Assembly (NCBI GenBank): GCA_030280995.1
Contig: JASXTE010000005.1
Location: 32,067,501 to 32,131,500 of the forward strand
Length of the DNA stretch: 64,000 bases
Source of the DNA: Hemileia vastatrix
Lineage: Eukaryota; Basidiomycota; Pucciniomycetes; Pucciniales; Zaghouaniaceae
Reading direction: 5' to 3'
Positions 33,904 through 44,824 of this stretch are shown here, in pieces (within the stretch, counting starts at the first letter, position 1; the number at the start of each line of letters is the position of its first letter). The notes under the pieces were generated by a model. The model saw only the letters and a program-made list of their open reading frames with translations. It ran no database searches and was not told the origin of the DNA. The position numbers and the translations under genes are program-made.

Positions 33904-34905
33904 CTAGTAAGGCTCCCCATAGGAATGCTTCAACACACCCCTCTCCTCTTCTACAAAAGCAATGGCCTTCTCTCGCTTGACCATCACATCCAACAACAAC
34001 TTCTTCTCTTCTCCAGACAACCAACCATCAGGTCCAAAATTAACAACACCCAGTCTCTCAAAAGTGATTCTTGACGTCTCAGAAAATTCAGGCGGATTCT
34101 TTACCAAGGGACTTTCATAAGGATCTCTTGATAACCTTGGTCTTCTCAAGGGTGGATTTAATTCAGCAGGTAGCGGTTCATTAATAGGTCGAACTTTATT
34201 TGCTACTTTCTTATATTTGGCTGCCTCCACATCTAAATAAGCTTGAGGTAAAACATTTACTTTTGATTCGCCATTAAAAATTTCATCAAATGAATCTTCT
34301 TCATCGCCAGAATTGGAATAAGAAAAATTAGAAAAATATTTTATTTCATTATTAAATTTTACCCTTTTCTCCTTTCCCTTGTCTAATTTATAAACAGATT
34401 TTCCAACACCTTTGCTTCCCTTATCCAACAGTAAATCACCCGTAAAGAAAGTTGGTAGTTTAACCTCTTGCTGGAGGACCATAATAGAAGGAGATACTTG
34501 CAGTTTAACCTCTTCCTGGAGGTCCATAATAGCATTTTCAGATAAATTATTTTTTTGTGATTTAATTATACCGAGATTTTTTATTGGGTTTTGATGAGTT
34601 AATTGCAGTTTTCCCTCTTGCTGGAGGTCATAAAACATACCCTTCCAATTTTTATCCAACCTAATTTGGCCCATTTTGCCTTTTTCACCATTTTTAAATT
34701 TAATAGAAAAACAGGGTAAATCCAATAAACATATAGAAAAGTCCAAAACGTATTTGCACTCCAAAGTAATATTAACAGAAAATAATTGAGAATCCACTTG
34801 AGTTATCTCCAAGTGAGCTGACCTATTGCAATCCGGGATCTCATCCTTAGGAGAGATTACAACATTAGAGTGATCAGCCCCAGCTACCCCAAAAAATGAG
34901 GGCAT
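33904..34905 (-). CDS. Linker ORF between protease and RT of element C
   Basis: 333 codons from an ATG at 34905, overlapping the gag stop in the -1 frame. It contains three copies of an LQQEVKL-like heptapeptide block (DLQQEGKLQL, DLQEEVKLQV, VLQQEVKLPT) and ends ERGVLKHSYGEPY then TAG. The downstream frame continues IPVVFHELWQQKPIPIP, which normally follows directly in this kind of pol, so the TAG is a nonsense mutation or a readthrough stop. Probably reached by -1 frameshifting at 34890-34896 rather than from its own ATG. Confidence 0.8.
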   Translation of the reverse strand: MPSFFGVAGADHSNVVISPKDEIPDCNRSAHLEITQVDSQLFSVNITLECKYVLDFSICLLDLPCFSIKFKNGEKGKMGQIRLDKNWKGMFYDLQQEGKLQLTHQNPIKNLGIIKSQKNNLSENAIMDLQEEVKLQVSPSIMVLQQEVKLPTFFTGDLLLDKGSKGVGKSVYKLDKGKEKRVKFNNEIKYFSNFSYSNSGDEEDSFDEIFNGESKVNVLPQAYLDVEAAKYKKVANKVRPINEPLPAELNPPLRRPRLSRDPYESPLVKNPPEFSETSRITFERLGVVNFGPDGWLSGEEKKLLLDVMVKREKAIAFVEEERGVLKHSYGEPY

Positions 34906-37493
34906 TCATCCCTTTCCAACGAACATAATTCACCAGAAGCCGTCCGTTTTATATGCCGCTTCTTGGTGCAAACACAACACTGGCACAGAGTAGTAATCCC
35001 TGGCCTTGTTTCCCAACCTTCATCTCCAGGAGGCGCTAACCGCATATGTAACCTCCGCATATCTTCACCAGTGATTTCCAAACTAATCCCCATTCCAGCT
35101 TGATACCCTATCCTGGCCTCAAAATCCATCAAAAAAGGACCACCAAAAACAGTTTTGACTGCTCCTCTGGCTACATAAAAGTGAACCTTACCAACAGATC
35201 CACCAATGCCTAACCTGACATGCTCAGCTGTACCCATCAGCTCTGTTGCATGCCCTCCAATACCTCTGAGGTTTCCCCCAGTCCCACTTTTAATTGGCAA
35301 GTCTATACTCGTCGCTTGCTCCAATGAAATTAAATTAATTTGAGACCCTGAATCAACCAAGGCCTTTACTTCTTTACCGTTAAGAGTTACCACCAGGTAA
35401 CCCAGGGGAGTGGAAAAATGTGTATCTACATCTTCCCCAAACTTTTCAGCATTTTCACAAATATATTCCACCTCTCCAGTGGAAACCCGACGCCTCGTCA
35501 AATGCTTCTTTTGCTTTTCAGCAAGCGCCGGACTAATCGTAAATAACTCCCCCAAAGATAAGGGAATCTGCAGTTGATTCACCCTATTCAAAACTGCGTC
35601 CATTGCATTAGCTTGACCAGAAACTACTGGCCGCTCATACTGGACCTTTGATTTAACAACCTTGGCCCTGGGTACCTCTTGAGGTCCAACCAAGCCATCT
35701 TCACCCCCCATTATAACATCTTCACTTTCTATAACCCTAACTCCGTCACCAGCTTCTTGCACTAATCCTGATCCATCGCTAGTCCTTCTTACACCCTCCA
35801 TTGGGATGGGACCGCTATAACTTGGTCTGGGTAGAGACGCCAACGGTACGTCCTCCTCAGAATCCGAATCATCCTCTGGCATAGGCTCACCATTTAAATC
35901 AAACTTGCCATAACTAGGGGGCCCCATATCAGCAATCCCCTTCTGCATTTTATATAATTCGTCCTTAGAGTAAGGGTTCAATTTGTTGGCAGCAGTTTGA
36001 GAGCTATAATTATTGTCCTTAGAGTAAGGGTTCACTTTGTTATTGGCCTTGCCAGGATTAGCCCTCAATTGGCTCTGAATGCTACTTTTAGCCTTAATAG
36101 CAGCTGCTCTTCTAGCAGCATTAACATCGTATTTGCCAGCCATACAGCTACCCTCCACCTGGGCAACCGTCGCCAGCTCTAAGCCACCAAAAGAAGTAGA
36201 AAATGTGGCTTTACTGACCTCTTTCTCCTTGCCCTTGTCAGCTTTACCACCATTACCATTACCATTTTTGCCACTCTTGGCATTAACATCTTCATCCGTC
36301 ACCTCTTCAAATCTGGCTCTCCTTTCAGCCGTTAAACTTCTTCTGACCAAATCAGAAGGAGACTGTCCATCACTGGGCTTGATGAACGAACCATCAGAAA
36401 ATTTATAAACTTTACCATCAAATAAAACTCGCCCAGCATCCATATCCTTATCAAGAGCAAAACAAACTGTTGCTCTATGCCCTCTCCTATTACAATAGGA
36501 GCACACCTTTGGCTCATCGTAGCCACCTCTATATCCATTACCACCATTACCACCATTTCTTCCATTGCCTGGGAAGCGGTTACCGTTGTTATTGCCATTA
36601 TAATTTCGACGTTCATAACCTCTGGACTGATAAGAAGTGGACGTCGAAGAAGAAGCAATTGGGGCCTTATTGGCCTTCTGGGTTTCTTGAACAAATATTT
36701 TTAACTGTTTAGTTAAATCGGCCAAATGATCAACCATCTTATTATCTACATTACCCTCAACTTTAGCAGCAGGTAATCCCATTTGAGCCTTCTTGGCCTC
36801 CTGGGCTTTGACCATAATATCGTTGTTTTTGGCCAAAACTTCGCTAACCTTGCTAACATATTGAGTGCATGACTCTTGATATTTGTCCAACGCCAATAAC
36901 TTTAGATGGGCTTGAATGTTGTCCTTGATAACCTCCAGAGCCGGCAGTTTCTGCTCACCATTAGGCAGTTCCTTCATCAAATCTTTTCTTGAAAGATCCT
37001 TCAAGACGTCCATACGAATATCCCTGCTGCATGCTGTCCAAAACAAATCTTTTGCTTGGTTCTCATGCACTAACTCGTCCACCAGTATGAGATATTCCAC
37101 CACTTCATCAAACTGAACACAGAGCTTTTTGAAGTCAGCCATAGAAGAAACTCCACCTTTTGCTTGCCAGTCTCCAACAATTTTATTGAGGTCCATCATA
37201 GTAAACCTAACACCCCATCTATCAATCATAGCTTTAGAAAGCTTAACCCAATCCTTGTCCTTGAATGCCTGCATAGCAATAACCTCTTTTTCCACCTCCC
37301 TATCAGCAATAAAAAACCTAACTTGCTTCACCATATCCACATGAGAAGCACCATCAACAGCAGCAGCAGCTTCATACCTGCTAATGAACCATTTAACCTC
37401 CTCCCCATCAAACTTTGGGCCATCCCAAGAAACAATTCTAACTGAGGGAGTAAGAGGGTTAGAAGATCCAGAAGCAAAAGCAGAAGAAGACAT
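34884..37493 (-). CDS. Gag and protease of element C
   Basis: 869 codons, start ATG at 37493. The N-terminal capsid-like region has the typical FDGEEVKWFISRYEAAA and WVKLSKAMIDRWG pattern of Gypsy Gag. A glycine/asparagine-rich stretch leads to a CCHC zinc knuckle (CSYCNRRGHRATVC, ~residue 333). A long charged linker is followed by a retropepsin domain with ALVDSGSQINLIS (catalytic DSG) at about residue 725. The tail is Cys-rich (LCQCCVCTKK) and ends at 34884. The frame is fully open, unlike gag of A, B and E. It builds the particle and processes Gag-Pol. Confidence 0.92.
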   Translation of the reverse strand: MSSSAFASGSSNPLTPSVRIVSWDGPKFDGEEVKWFISRYEAAAAVDGASHVDMVKQVRFFIADREVEKEVIAMQAFKDKDWVKLSKAMIDRWGVRFTMMDLNKIVGDWQAKGGVSSMADFKKLCVQFDEVVEYLILVDELVHENQAKDLFWTACSRDIRMDVLKDLSRKDLMKELPNGEQKLPALEVIKDNIQAHLKLLALDKYQESCTQYVSKVSEVLAKNNDIMVKAQEAKKAQMGLPAAKVEGNVDNKMVDHLADLTKQLKIFVQETQKANKAPIASSSTSTSYQSRGYERRNYNGNNNGNRFPGNGRNGGNGGNGYRGGYDEPKVCSYCNRRGHRATVCFALDKDMDAGRVLFDGKVYKFSDGSFIKPSDGQSPSDLVRRSLTAERRARFEEVTDEDVNAKSGKNGNGNGGKADKGKEKEVSKATFSTSFGGLELATVAQVEGSCMAGKYDVNAARRAAAIKAKSSIQSQLRANPGKANNKVNPYSKDNNYSSQTAANKLNPYSKDELYKMQKGIADMGPPSYGKFDLNGEPMPEDDSDSEEDVPLASLPRPSYSGPIPMEGVRRTSDGSGLVQEAGDGVRVIESEDVIMGGEDGLVGPQEVPRAKVVKSKVQYERPVVSGQANAMDAVLNRVNQLQIPLSLGELFTISPALAEKQKKHLTRRRVSTGEVEYICENAEKFGEDVDTHFSTPLGYLVVTLNGKEVKALVDSGSQINLISLEQATSIDLPIKSGTGGNLRGIGGHATELMGTAEHVRLGIGGSVGKVHFYVARGAVKTVFGGPFLMDFEARIGYQAGMGISLEITGEDMRRLHMRLAPPGDEGWETRPGITTLCQCCVCTKKRHIKRTASGELCSLERDECPHFLG
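34890..34896 (-). promoter_or_regulatory. Candidate -1 ribosomal frameshift site of element C
   Basis: The gag frame reads CAT TTT TTG GGG TAG. T-TTT-TTG is a classical X-XXY-YYZ heptamer, placed one codon before the gag stop. Slipping back one base leads into the linker ORF (TTT TTT GGG GTA GCT). A hairpin with stem CACTTG/CAAGTG lies further downstream (~34,800). Confidence 0.75.
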
Positions 37494-37650
37494 CCCAATA
37501 AGTAATGAAAAGTGTTAAAAATCGATAAAATAACAAGCCTCTTGCAGGCCAATTACAAAAATCCAATTAGAGTTCCAGAAAATAAGCCTCTTTCAGGCTA
37601 AGAATGTTCTTGATCCAAGTAAGTCTTTAAAGTAAGCTAGATAAATCGAA

Positions 37651-37667
37651 CCCCACCTTGGGCGCCA
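37651..37667 (-). other. Primer-binding site of element C
   Basis: The sense strand reads TGGCGCCCAAGGTGGGG, three bases inside the 5' LTR end. The leading TGG complements a tRNA CCA end. The exact tRNA was not determined. Confidence 0.7.
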
Positions 37668-37670
37668 ACT

Positions 37671-38738
37671 ATGGTAAGGTAAACTCTTACAGTTGCCTTG
37701 CTGTAAGCAGAATCAGGAGGAGATATGTGGATTTAGTGGAAAACCCCGTCCTTCCAATAAAATAACAAAATGGGAATTCTAAATCACTAAGCTAACCAGT
37801 CTACTTGGATCTGATTGATAAAAATAATGAAACTCTAAAATAATTAATGCTTATTGAGATTTAATGAAAGTGGCTGTTGAGAAAGAAATACTGATAACAA
37901 CAATTAAGGTGTACCAGTGAAAGATCTGAAAAGATTGACTTTTATGTTTTTATAATAATTTAAATTTTTATGAGACAGCAATAATCAAGTCCCAGTGATG
38001 AAGACCTTTCTAAAGATACCCTGTATGAAGTGTGATTTAAATTGTTGAGTAGTATTTCTAAAATGTTATATATAAAATATTAAGTTATAAGGGTATTACA
38101 AATTTATTTGAATTTGTTGAGTAATAAAAAATGAGACCGTGGTGGTTAAAGATTAAGCTGTATGTTGTATCCCCCCTTTATATTACGAGTTTGAGAGGCG
38201 CTTAAGTATTCCTAGTCACGTGCCTAAGTTTTCCCCTCCAGAGCTCTCCCAGAGTCAATCCGGAGTCCGTCCGGACTCAATTAGAACCTTTAAAACTATA
38301 ATAAAAAATCTAGAAAAATTACACATAATAGAGCCACTTCTCATTTACATTCCAAACTAATTTTTGTAGTCTGCGCAGCTCTAATCACCCCGTGAAAATT
38401 CATCAAAGTTAAGTAATTTCTAAAAACGTAAATATTTCTATAAAACTTTAAAATTCATTTAAAAATATAAGAAAAATAGTAAAAATTCTGGGAAAATTTC
38501 CCAAGGTTCTTGAATGACTCGACTTGATACTTATAAATTCTTCAGACCGTAAAAATAAGTTTTCTCCGTAAAATAAATTGTTTTTGTGTAGGCATTTGCT
38601 CTTGACCAATTTCTTCATATTTAAAACTCAAATAAATTAAATAAAACCCTTTTATAAAAAAATAATAACGCCAATCTTGCACACCGTAATAACTCCATTT
38701 ACGTACTTAGGTTCCATACTAAACTTTAGGCTACCACA
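37671..38738 (-). repeat. 5' LTR of element C
   Basis: 1,068 bp. Near-identical to the left LTR apart from 33 missing bases of an 11-bp minisatellite. Confidence 0.92.
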
Positions 38739-39144
38739 GCGTTGTGAATCCACTGATTTCATCCATATGACCTAAAATAATCAGAAAAACAAAAGTTATA
38801 GGCTATTAAGAGGCTAAAACCCACTTATAGACCTAAATATACATAATATACTGCATATTTCACTGAATATGAGCTTTATGTATACATTTAAGCTTATGTA
38901 TGTCCATAATTACTTAATATAACTTAAGATAAGTATATTATGACTCCATTAACACCTTAATAAGTATTATTAGGCTATGGATAAGCTATTTAAACTACTA
39001 TAATTTATATAATAGTGTAATAATTATATATAATTATATATAATATTGTTTAAACCTTATTTTTAAGATATAAGCTTAATGTACTTAAAATTTATTTTAA
39101 TTTAAGTATAAGAAATACTCAGTCCTAGGGTATTTAGGCTGACA
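38739..39144 (-). repeat. Left LTR of element B, inner part
   Basis: It resumes at GCGTTGTGAATCCACTGATT, which directly continues the sequence before the C insertion, and ends GGCTGACA, followed by the same CTCCCTCACCCC purine-tract complement as in A. Confidence 0.9.
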
Positions 39145-39279
39145 CTCCCTCACCCCAAAAAAAAACAATAAAAAAAAATGTTAAGACATTTTAATTAAAA
39201 TTTAAGGAGTGAAATAATAATAAAAAATAATTTTTATAATACATATACTGAATAAACAGTATTATTTTGATTTAAACTT

Positions 39280-40343
39280 TTTCAAGAGATTTTTAAGATC
39301 AGAGATTTCATTTTCTGGAATCCACTGGTCATATTCACTTGATTTATTTCTAAAACTTAATAGATACTCAACTCCCTTTTCTTTTGTAAGATGTCTCTTT
39401 TTTAGTATCTTTTCAATTTCTGCCTTTTTAACTATTTCTTCAGGTTGCTGTTTATGCCTTCCTGATCTTGTTCAAAATAGAGAAGTATCATTAGAATGGT
39501 ATGGTTTTATAAGATAAATAGGAAATATTGGATGTTTTCTATCATATGGTGCATATAGAATAACCTCAACAGCATTGTTACCAAGCATCCTTTTAACTAC
39601 AAATGGTCCAATGAATGGATCCTTCAATTTAACATTTCCATTTAAATTGAAATGTAGTGTAGAAATAAGGACTTAATCACCCTCTTTGAAAATTTGTTCT
39701 CTATGGGCTTTCTCCCATCTTTTCTTCTCATACTCAAATGCCTTATTTATACATTCTTGAGCATGTTTCCTGCATTATTCTTGCATCTGAAGAAAAGATT
39801 TAGTACCTGGATGGATATCCAATCTAGGTAATATATTAAGAGTTTTAGCAGGGGTATTAGGTACATAACCCAACCATAACTCAAATGCTTTTTTCCAGTG
39901 ACTGAATGTACTGTACTATTGTATGCAAATTCTAAACCTGGGATAAGGGTTACCCAATCATGCGTGAATTTGTTATTCTCTTTAAATTTAAGACCAAAAG
40001 CACAATATCTTCTTATCATATCTTCTATTGTTTGTATCATTCTTTCTGCTAGCCCATCAGTTTGTGGATGGTGTGCTGTAGAAAGTTTTAATTGACACCC
40101 TGAAACATCCATAAGTGATGTCCAGAACTCAGAAGTAAATTTAGGATCTCTGTCAGAAACTATTGCTTTGGTGAAACCTGCTATATTTAACATTTGTGTC
40201 CACCATAAAATAGCTAGGTTTTTTGAAGAAACCTCTTTGTGGGTAGGAATAAATTTACACATCTTTGTAAATCTATCTACAATTACCCAGCAGGAGTTAT
40301 AACTCTTATGCCCTGCTATTGGAAAACCTGTTACAAAGTCCAT
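39280..40343 (-). pseudogene. Integrase core to chromodomain of element B
   Basis: 40343-39747 encodes the core: MDFVTGFPIAGHK, VIVDRFTKM, VSDRDPKFTSEFW and HPQTDGLAERM, i.e. the D,D,E triad. The frame then suffers several stops (e.g. near 39,775, 39,675 and 39,475). The remainder matches the chromodomain end of A (39,280-39,480). It is non-functional but preserves the part deleted from A. Confidence 0.85.
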
Positions 40344-40412
40344 GTTAATTATTTCCCATGGAGCTTTTGGTTGCTCAATTTGTTGTAATATACCAGCTCT
40401 TTTGCCTGTTAA

Positions 40413-41009
40413 TCATTTAGATTTTTGACAAGAATCACATGTCTCAACATATTTTTGAACAGCATTAGACATGTTAATCCACCAAGCTGTATTTTTTACT
40501 CTGGTTAATGTTTTATGGAAGTCAAAATGACCTGCTAAGATATCAGCATGACATATACTTAACATTAACTCCCTCATTGAAGGGAAAATTACAATTACAT
40601 TACTTAATTTTTTCCTGTAATATATAAAACCATCCTCAATGGAAAATTTTCCTTTTTCTAATGCCTTTTTATACTTATTTGCTAATGTTTTTATTAAAAC
40701 ATTCATTGAAGCATTAGATGGATCATTTAATATTGTAGTGAGTTTACTCAAGTCAGGGTCTGAAGCATACATGTGAAGAATTGATTGCCTAAATTCATCC
40801 TCAAGATCTACAATATAAATGCCATAAATGTTGATAATATCTGATTCAGGAACATAAGCAGGATTATCATCATTATTAGGCAGAGGTACTCTAGATAACC
40901 AATCTACATTAGAGTGTAAGTTTCCTGCTCTATGTGTAATAGTCATCCATCCTCTGTATTCTTGTACAGCTAATTGCCCTCTAAACATGTATCTATTAGG
41001 AGTTTTCAT
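40413..41009 (-). pseudogene. RNase H end and integrase zinc domain of element B
   Basis: 198 codons with TITHRAGNLHSNVDWLSR (RNase H end), then a zinc-binding region HADILAGHFDFHKT...CDSCQ. One in-frame stop follows (TAA at ~40,413) before the core integrase at 40,343. Confidence 0.8.
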
Positions 41010-41044
41010 GTTTAAGACTGACTTAACTGCACTACAGTCAGTTA

Positions 41045-42280
41045 TTAACCAAACTTTTGGTCTTCCAGGTAATAATGTAGCTTCTCAAGGACCCATACTA
41101 CTTCCAAACATTCAATTTCAGTAGCACCATATTTCAATTCACTACTTCGTATAGTACGTGAAAGATAGCAAATTACTACTTCTGATATTTTTCCTTCAAT
41201 AAGTTGTTTTTGATGATAATCAGCACACAGAACAATAAAACTTGCATTTGTATATAATACAAAAGGCAATTGGAAATATGGTAATCCCAAGATAGGAGCT
41301 GTCATCAAACATTCTTTCAACTTATTAAAAGCCTGTTGTCTTTCATTATTCCATATGAAAGCTTCTGATTTATTTATCAGTGTGGTAAATGGTGCAGCAA
41401 TTAATTAGTAGTTTTTTATATATTGTCTATAATAACCACACATACCAAGAAAAAATTGTACATCCTTTACATTTTGAGGAATGCCAATATTCTTGATTGC
41501 AGCCACTTTATTTTGGTCTACACATATTTGTAAGCCAGATACAATGTGACCAAGCACTTTTAAAGAATCAAACCCAAATTTACATTTTTTCAATGCAAGG
41601 TTCATTTTTATTTCATCCATTCTCTGAAATACCTTTTTTAAATGGATTAAGTGTTCATCATATGTCTTAGAGAACACTATGATGTCATCAATTTATACCA
41701 TTAAACATCCTTAAATCATTTCATTATGGAATGTTATATCCATTAACTTCTTAAATACTGATAAAGCATTTATTGGTCCAAATGGCATCCTGACATATTT
41801 ATAAATTCCCATGTGTGTTGTTATCAACAAAAAGTTCTGTCAATTCTTTTCAACAGGAATTTGATGGTACCCTTTATTTCTGTCTAAGCAACTTATATAC
41901 TTAGCACCTTTAAGGGTAGCATGTATAGAGGAAATCCTTGGAAAGGGATAAATATCATTTACTGTAAATGTATTTAATGCTCTATAATAACTGCACAGTC
42001 TTGCTTTGTCTTATTCATAAGAAATTAGCACTGGTGATATTACACAATATTTTGGTGTAGTTTCAACCTTTTCAAGAATGTTCATTTTTAATAACATCTT
42101 AATATTATCCTCTATGTCTTTCCTCTTCATTGTTGAATCAGGGTATGGTTTCTTTTTAAGACTAGCACAAATATTATCCATATCACAGGTTAAACTTATT
42201 TTCATCTCATGATCTTTTACAAGGCCAAGTTCATTTGTACCATGTGCAAAAGCCATTGGAAATGCTTTAATTAAGTCCAA
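41045..42280 (-). pseudogene. Reverse transcriptase and RNase H of element B
   Basis: Pieces at 42280-42011, 41677-41405 and 41320-41045 read as one RT-RH region broken by stops. The active-site block reads V-stop-IDD (41,680-41,699), so the YIDD tyrosine codon became TAA. VLGHIVS and FLGMCGYYRQYIKNY identify the end of the palm and thumb. LYTNASFIVLCA is the RNase H start with Asp replaced by Asn (DAS to NAS). Confidence 0.85.
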
Positions 42281-42319
42281 AATATTGTTTTTCTCAGCTT
42301 CACTTATCTGAGTTCCATA

Positions 42320-42800
42320 TTATGCTTTTGAAATTTCTGTTTCCAGAAGTTCCATCTCATTGGATTCTCTTCCTTTGCATGGAATATTTATTACTGAATC
42401 AATGTGTAAGACTGTGTTAAAAGAATTTATTTTAAATATCCTTTTACCATTCATGCCAATTGTAAAATTGTTATTAGAAGTGTCTAATTTCACACCAAAC
42501 TTAGTTAGAATATCATTTCTAATGATAAAACAGTTACTACAGTTAGTATTATCCATTACTAAAAAGTCACAAGTTACTCTTACATAACCATGTTTATGTT
42601 TAAAGAAAACAGCAGCTTTGTATCTACCAATGTGGTGTAGTACTGATCCAAAACCTCTCCAATTTTTACTTTAAAGGGGTTCAAGCTTAGACTTATATTC
42701 ACTATCAATTTTTTGTAATGTATTAGTAGAAACAACAGAACCAGCAGCTCCTGTGTCCAATAATATATCAACATTTCACTAGAAATGATAGCTGGAACTG
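42320..42800 (-). pseudogene. Protease of element B
   Basis: At about 42,755-42,715 the sense strand encodes LLDTGAAGSVVSTNTLQK, an aspartic protease DTGA active site. It is followed after stops and a frameshift by the NCSNCFIIRNDILTKFG region (42,556-42,320). This domain is absent from A. Confidence 0.75.
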
Positions 42801-42809
42801 TGATAGGTG

Positions 42810-44561
42810 TCATTCTTAAGTTATAAGCTTGTATATCTTTAATGATTTCAGCATCCTCAAAATTCATTAAAGATTCTTTTGAGTCCATATTTAATATTGG
42901 ATTGTCAAATATGGACAAATCATCTTCCAACATACAGACTTCATTTTCATCACTATATGAGATATTACTGTCATAATCACTTGAATCTTTAATTTTCTCT
43001 GTTTCAATTTCAGATTCATGTTTATTTTCAATAATATTTATATTATTCTCACATTTGTGACCTTTCACCTAAGGTTTGTTACACTTATAACAAGTATTAG
43101 TTTCATACTTTTTAGGTACTACAGGTGCATTAGGTTTTTTCTGCTTCTCCTGAAGTGTTTTTGAATTCTAATTTTTAACAGGTTCAATATTTTGTTTATA
43201 AGTGGAATACCTTGCTTCATACTTATGGTTTAACAATATTTCATTACAAATATTAATAAAGTCAGAATATTCAGTAACATTGATTGTTCTAGCTACAACA
43301 CTGTCTCTCACAAATATAGGTAATTTATATATTATCTTATCTTTCCATAAGTTAAAATCCACGTTAGGCTCAATGGCTTTTAATATTTTATTTAAATTCA
43401 TTAAAAACACCATAGGTTTGTCACAATTCAACAGATTGTACCTAGTTTTCTCATAAATTTTCTGCTGAGTGAGTCTGAATTTAGAACCTCCAAATTTTTT
43501 TCAATTAGTTGATTACATTCAGCCCAAGAGTAATCTTTACCCTCACTCAAAACAGCTTCAAACCATAATAAAGAAACATCCTTAAATAAAGAGATCAATT
43601 TTGATGTTATTTCTTCATCTGGTAACTTATATGAGAATTTCAAATTGTCAATTCTTTGAATAAAATGTTGCCAATCAGAGCTGGCTTCCCCATCATAAGT
43701 TGGGTACTGATCTATCTTAGGCCAGTTCTTCTGATTGGATTTTATTTCACTAATCTTAGGTAAATTCAACAACTCATTTATTCTTGATAAATGGTCTTGT
43801 ATTTCCTCCTGTACAGCTTTGTGACTTACATTTTCATATTTGACACTACCACCAGATGGCTTTAGTTGTGGTGGTATAGGGAAGGAATGAGATTTACTTT
43901 TGCCAATGAATGGATTATTATTATACTGAGTATACTTACTATTATCCTGGTTCATTAGTGGATTGGCAGTTTCAATATCAACATTAGTCAATCTTTGTAG
44001 TAGCTCAGAGACACCTTGATTTGTCTGGGCAAAAGATAACTTTGTTCTAGATTCAGTTTTCAAGAAATGTGCTTCATGTAGCTTTTCTAATTCACAGAAT
44101 TTGTTTGAAAGTTCACTATATTTATTACTCAATGAATAATAATTAAGAGTTAGAGACAGATGTTCATTCTCTAATTCTTTATTTTGTGTTGCCAGTTGAG
44201 AAATGTTCAATGTTAAGGATGAAATTGTATCACTTGTGAGCTTAACTGCCTGTTCCTCACAATCAGTCATTCTATTCCACAATGCTGAAACAATTCTATG
44301 GACAGTTGGATTATTGTTAAAATACTCCATGTATTCCTTCTCAATTCTCTCACTATCTTGTGGACTTCTTATCTCACTGGTAAGAGGTAGAAACTGAGAA
44401 TTAACTGTATTATTATCATGAATAGTACTGTTGTTATTGACAAAAGACAAGTCAGGTGTATCTACATCAAAACCTAATTTTCTTAAGTCTTCCTCAATTC
44501 TCTGTACAGATTTGACATCAATTATATTACCTATATTGTAATTATCATTATTGTGTTCAAT
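42810..44561 (-). pseudogene. Gag of element B, C-terminal two thirds
   Basis: From 44564 the frame matches the A gag: VKSVQRIEEDLRKLG, then a coiled coil, then WPKIDQYPTYDGEASS and the capsid core. Frameshift near 43,490, stops near 43,170 and 43,070. The zinc knuckle (TCYKC...GHKC) is at about 43,050-43,100. Here the 1-nt deletion seen in A at ~18,180 is absent, so B preserves the ancestral frame at that point. Confidence 0.82.
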
Positions 44562-44824
44562 CACCGCGCAATACAGGGGGCGGACTTGTTAGCAAGTCCG
44601 CAACCTTGGACTCAAATTCACCACAGATTGAACACACATTGAGCTATTGACAAAGGAACCATACAATCAGGGATGAACGCCACTCAGCAGAACAGTTTTT
44701 GTGGGTCTTCAAGTAGAGCTCAGTAGGAGTTCAGTATGAGTTCAGTCTGAGTTCCATCTGAGTTCTGTCTGAGTTCAGGTTGGGGACTTGCTAGCAAGTC
44801 CACCCCCTTTATTGCGTAGTGAAT
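44559..44824. mobile_element. 260-bp MITE with palindromic ends, TSD AAT
   Basis: It is inserted in gag of B; element A lacks it at the equivalent site (~18,840). The ends at 44562 and 44821 are imperfect inverted repeats (CACCGCGCAATACAGGGGG / CACTACGCAATAAAGGGGG), followed by GGACTTGCTAGCAAGTCC-type palindromes. AAT flanks both sides. The interior repeats GAGTTCAGTCT five or six times (44,715-44,780). No ORF. The AAT duplication and AGGGGG run resemble the Harbinger element above. Confidence 0.85.

Larger units (their letters stand above)
23258..38743 (-). mobile_element. Element C: giant Ty3/Gypsy retrotransposon, TSD GCGTT
   Basis: LTRs lie at 23263-24363 (1,101 bp) and 37671-38738 (1,068 bp). 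In sense orientation they start TGTGGTAGCC and end TTACCAT. The target duplication GCGTT is perfect. The element spans ~15.5 kb including a nested 3.7-kb Harbinger element, so about 11.7 kb alone. Its order (right to left) is 5' LTR, PBS, Gag-protease, linker ORF, RT-RNase H-integrase, a long repeat-bearing spacer, polypurine tract, 3' LTR. The coding frames are nearly intact, so the insertion is relatively young. Confidence 0.93.

Noticed and set aside
35997..37445. + strand ORFs opposite gag of element C
   Set aside because: Shadows of the gag frame; low-complexity Ser/His/Thr composition.
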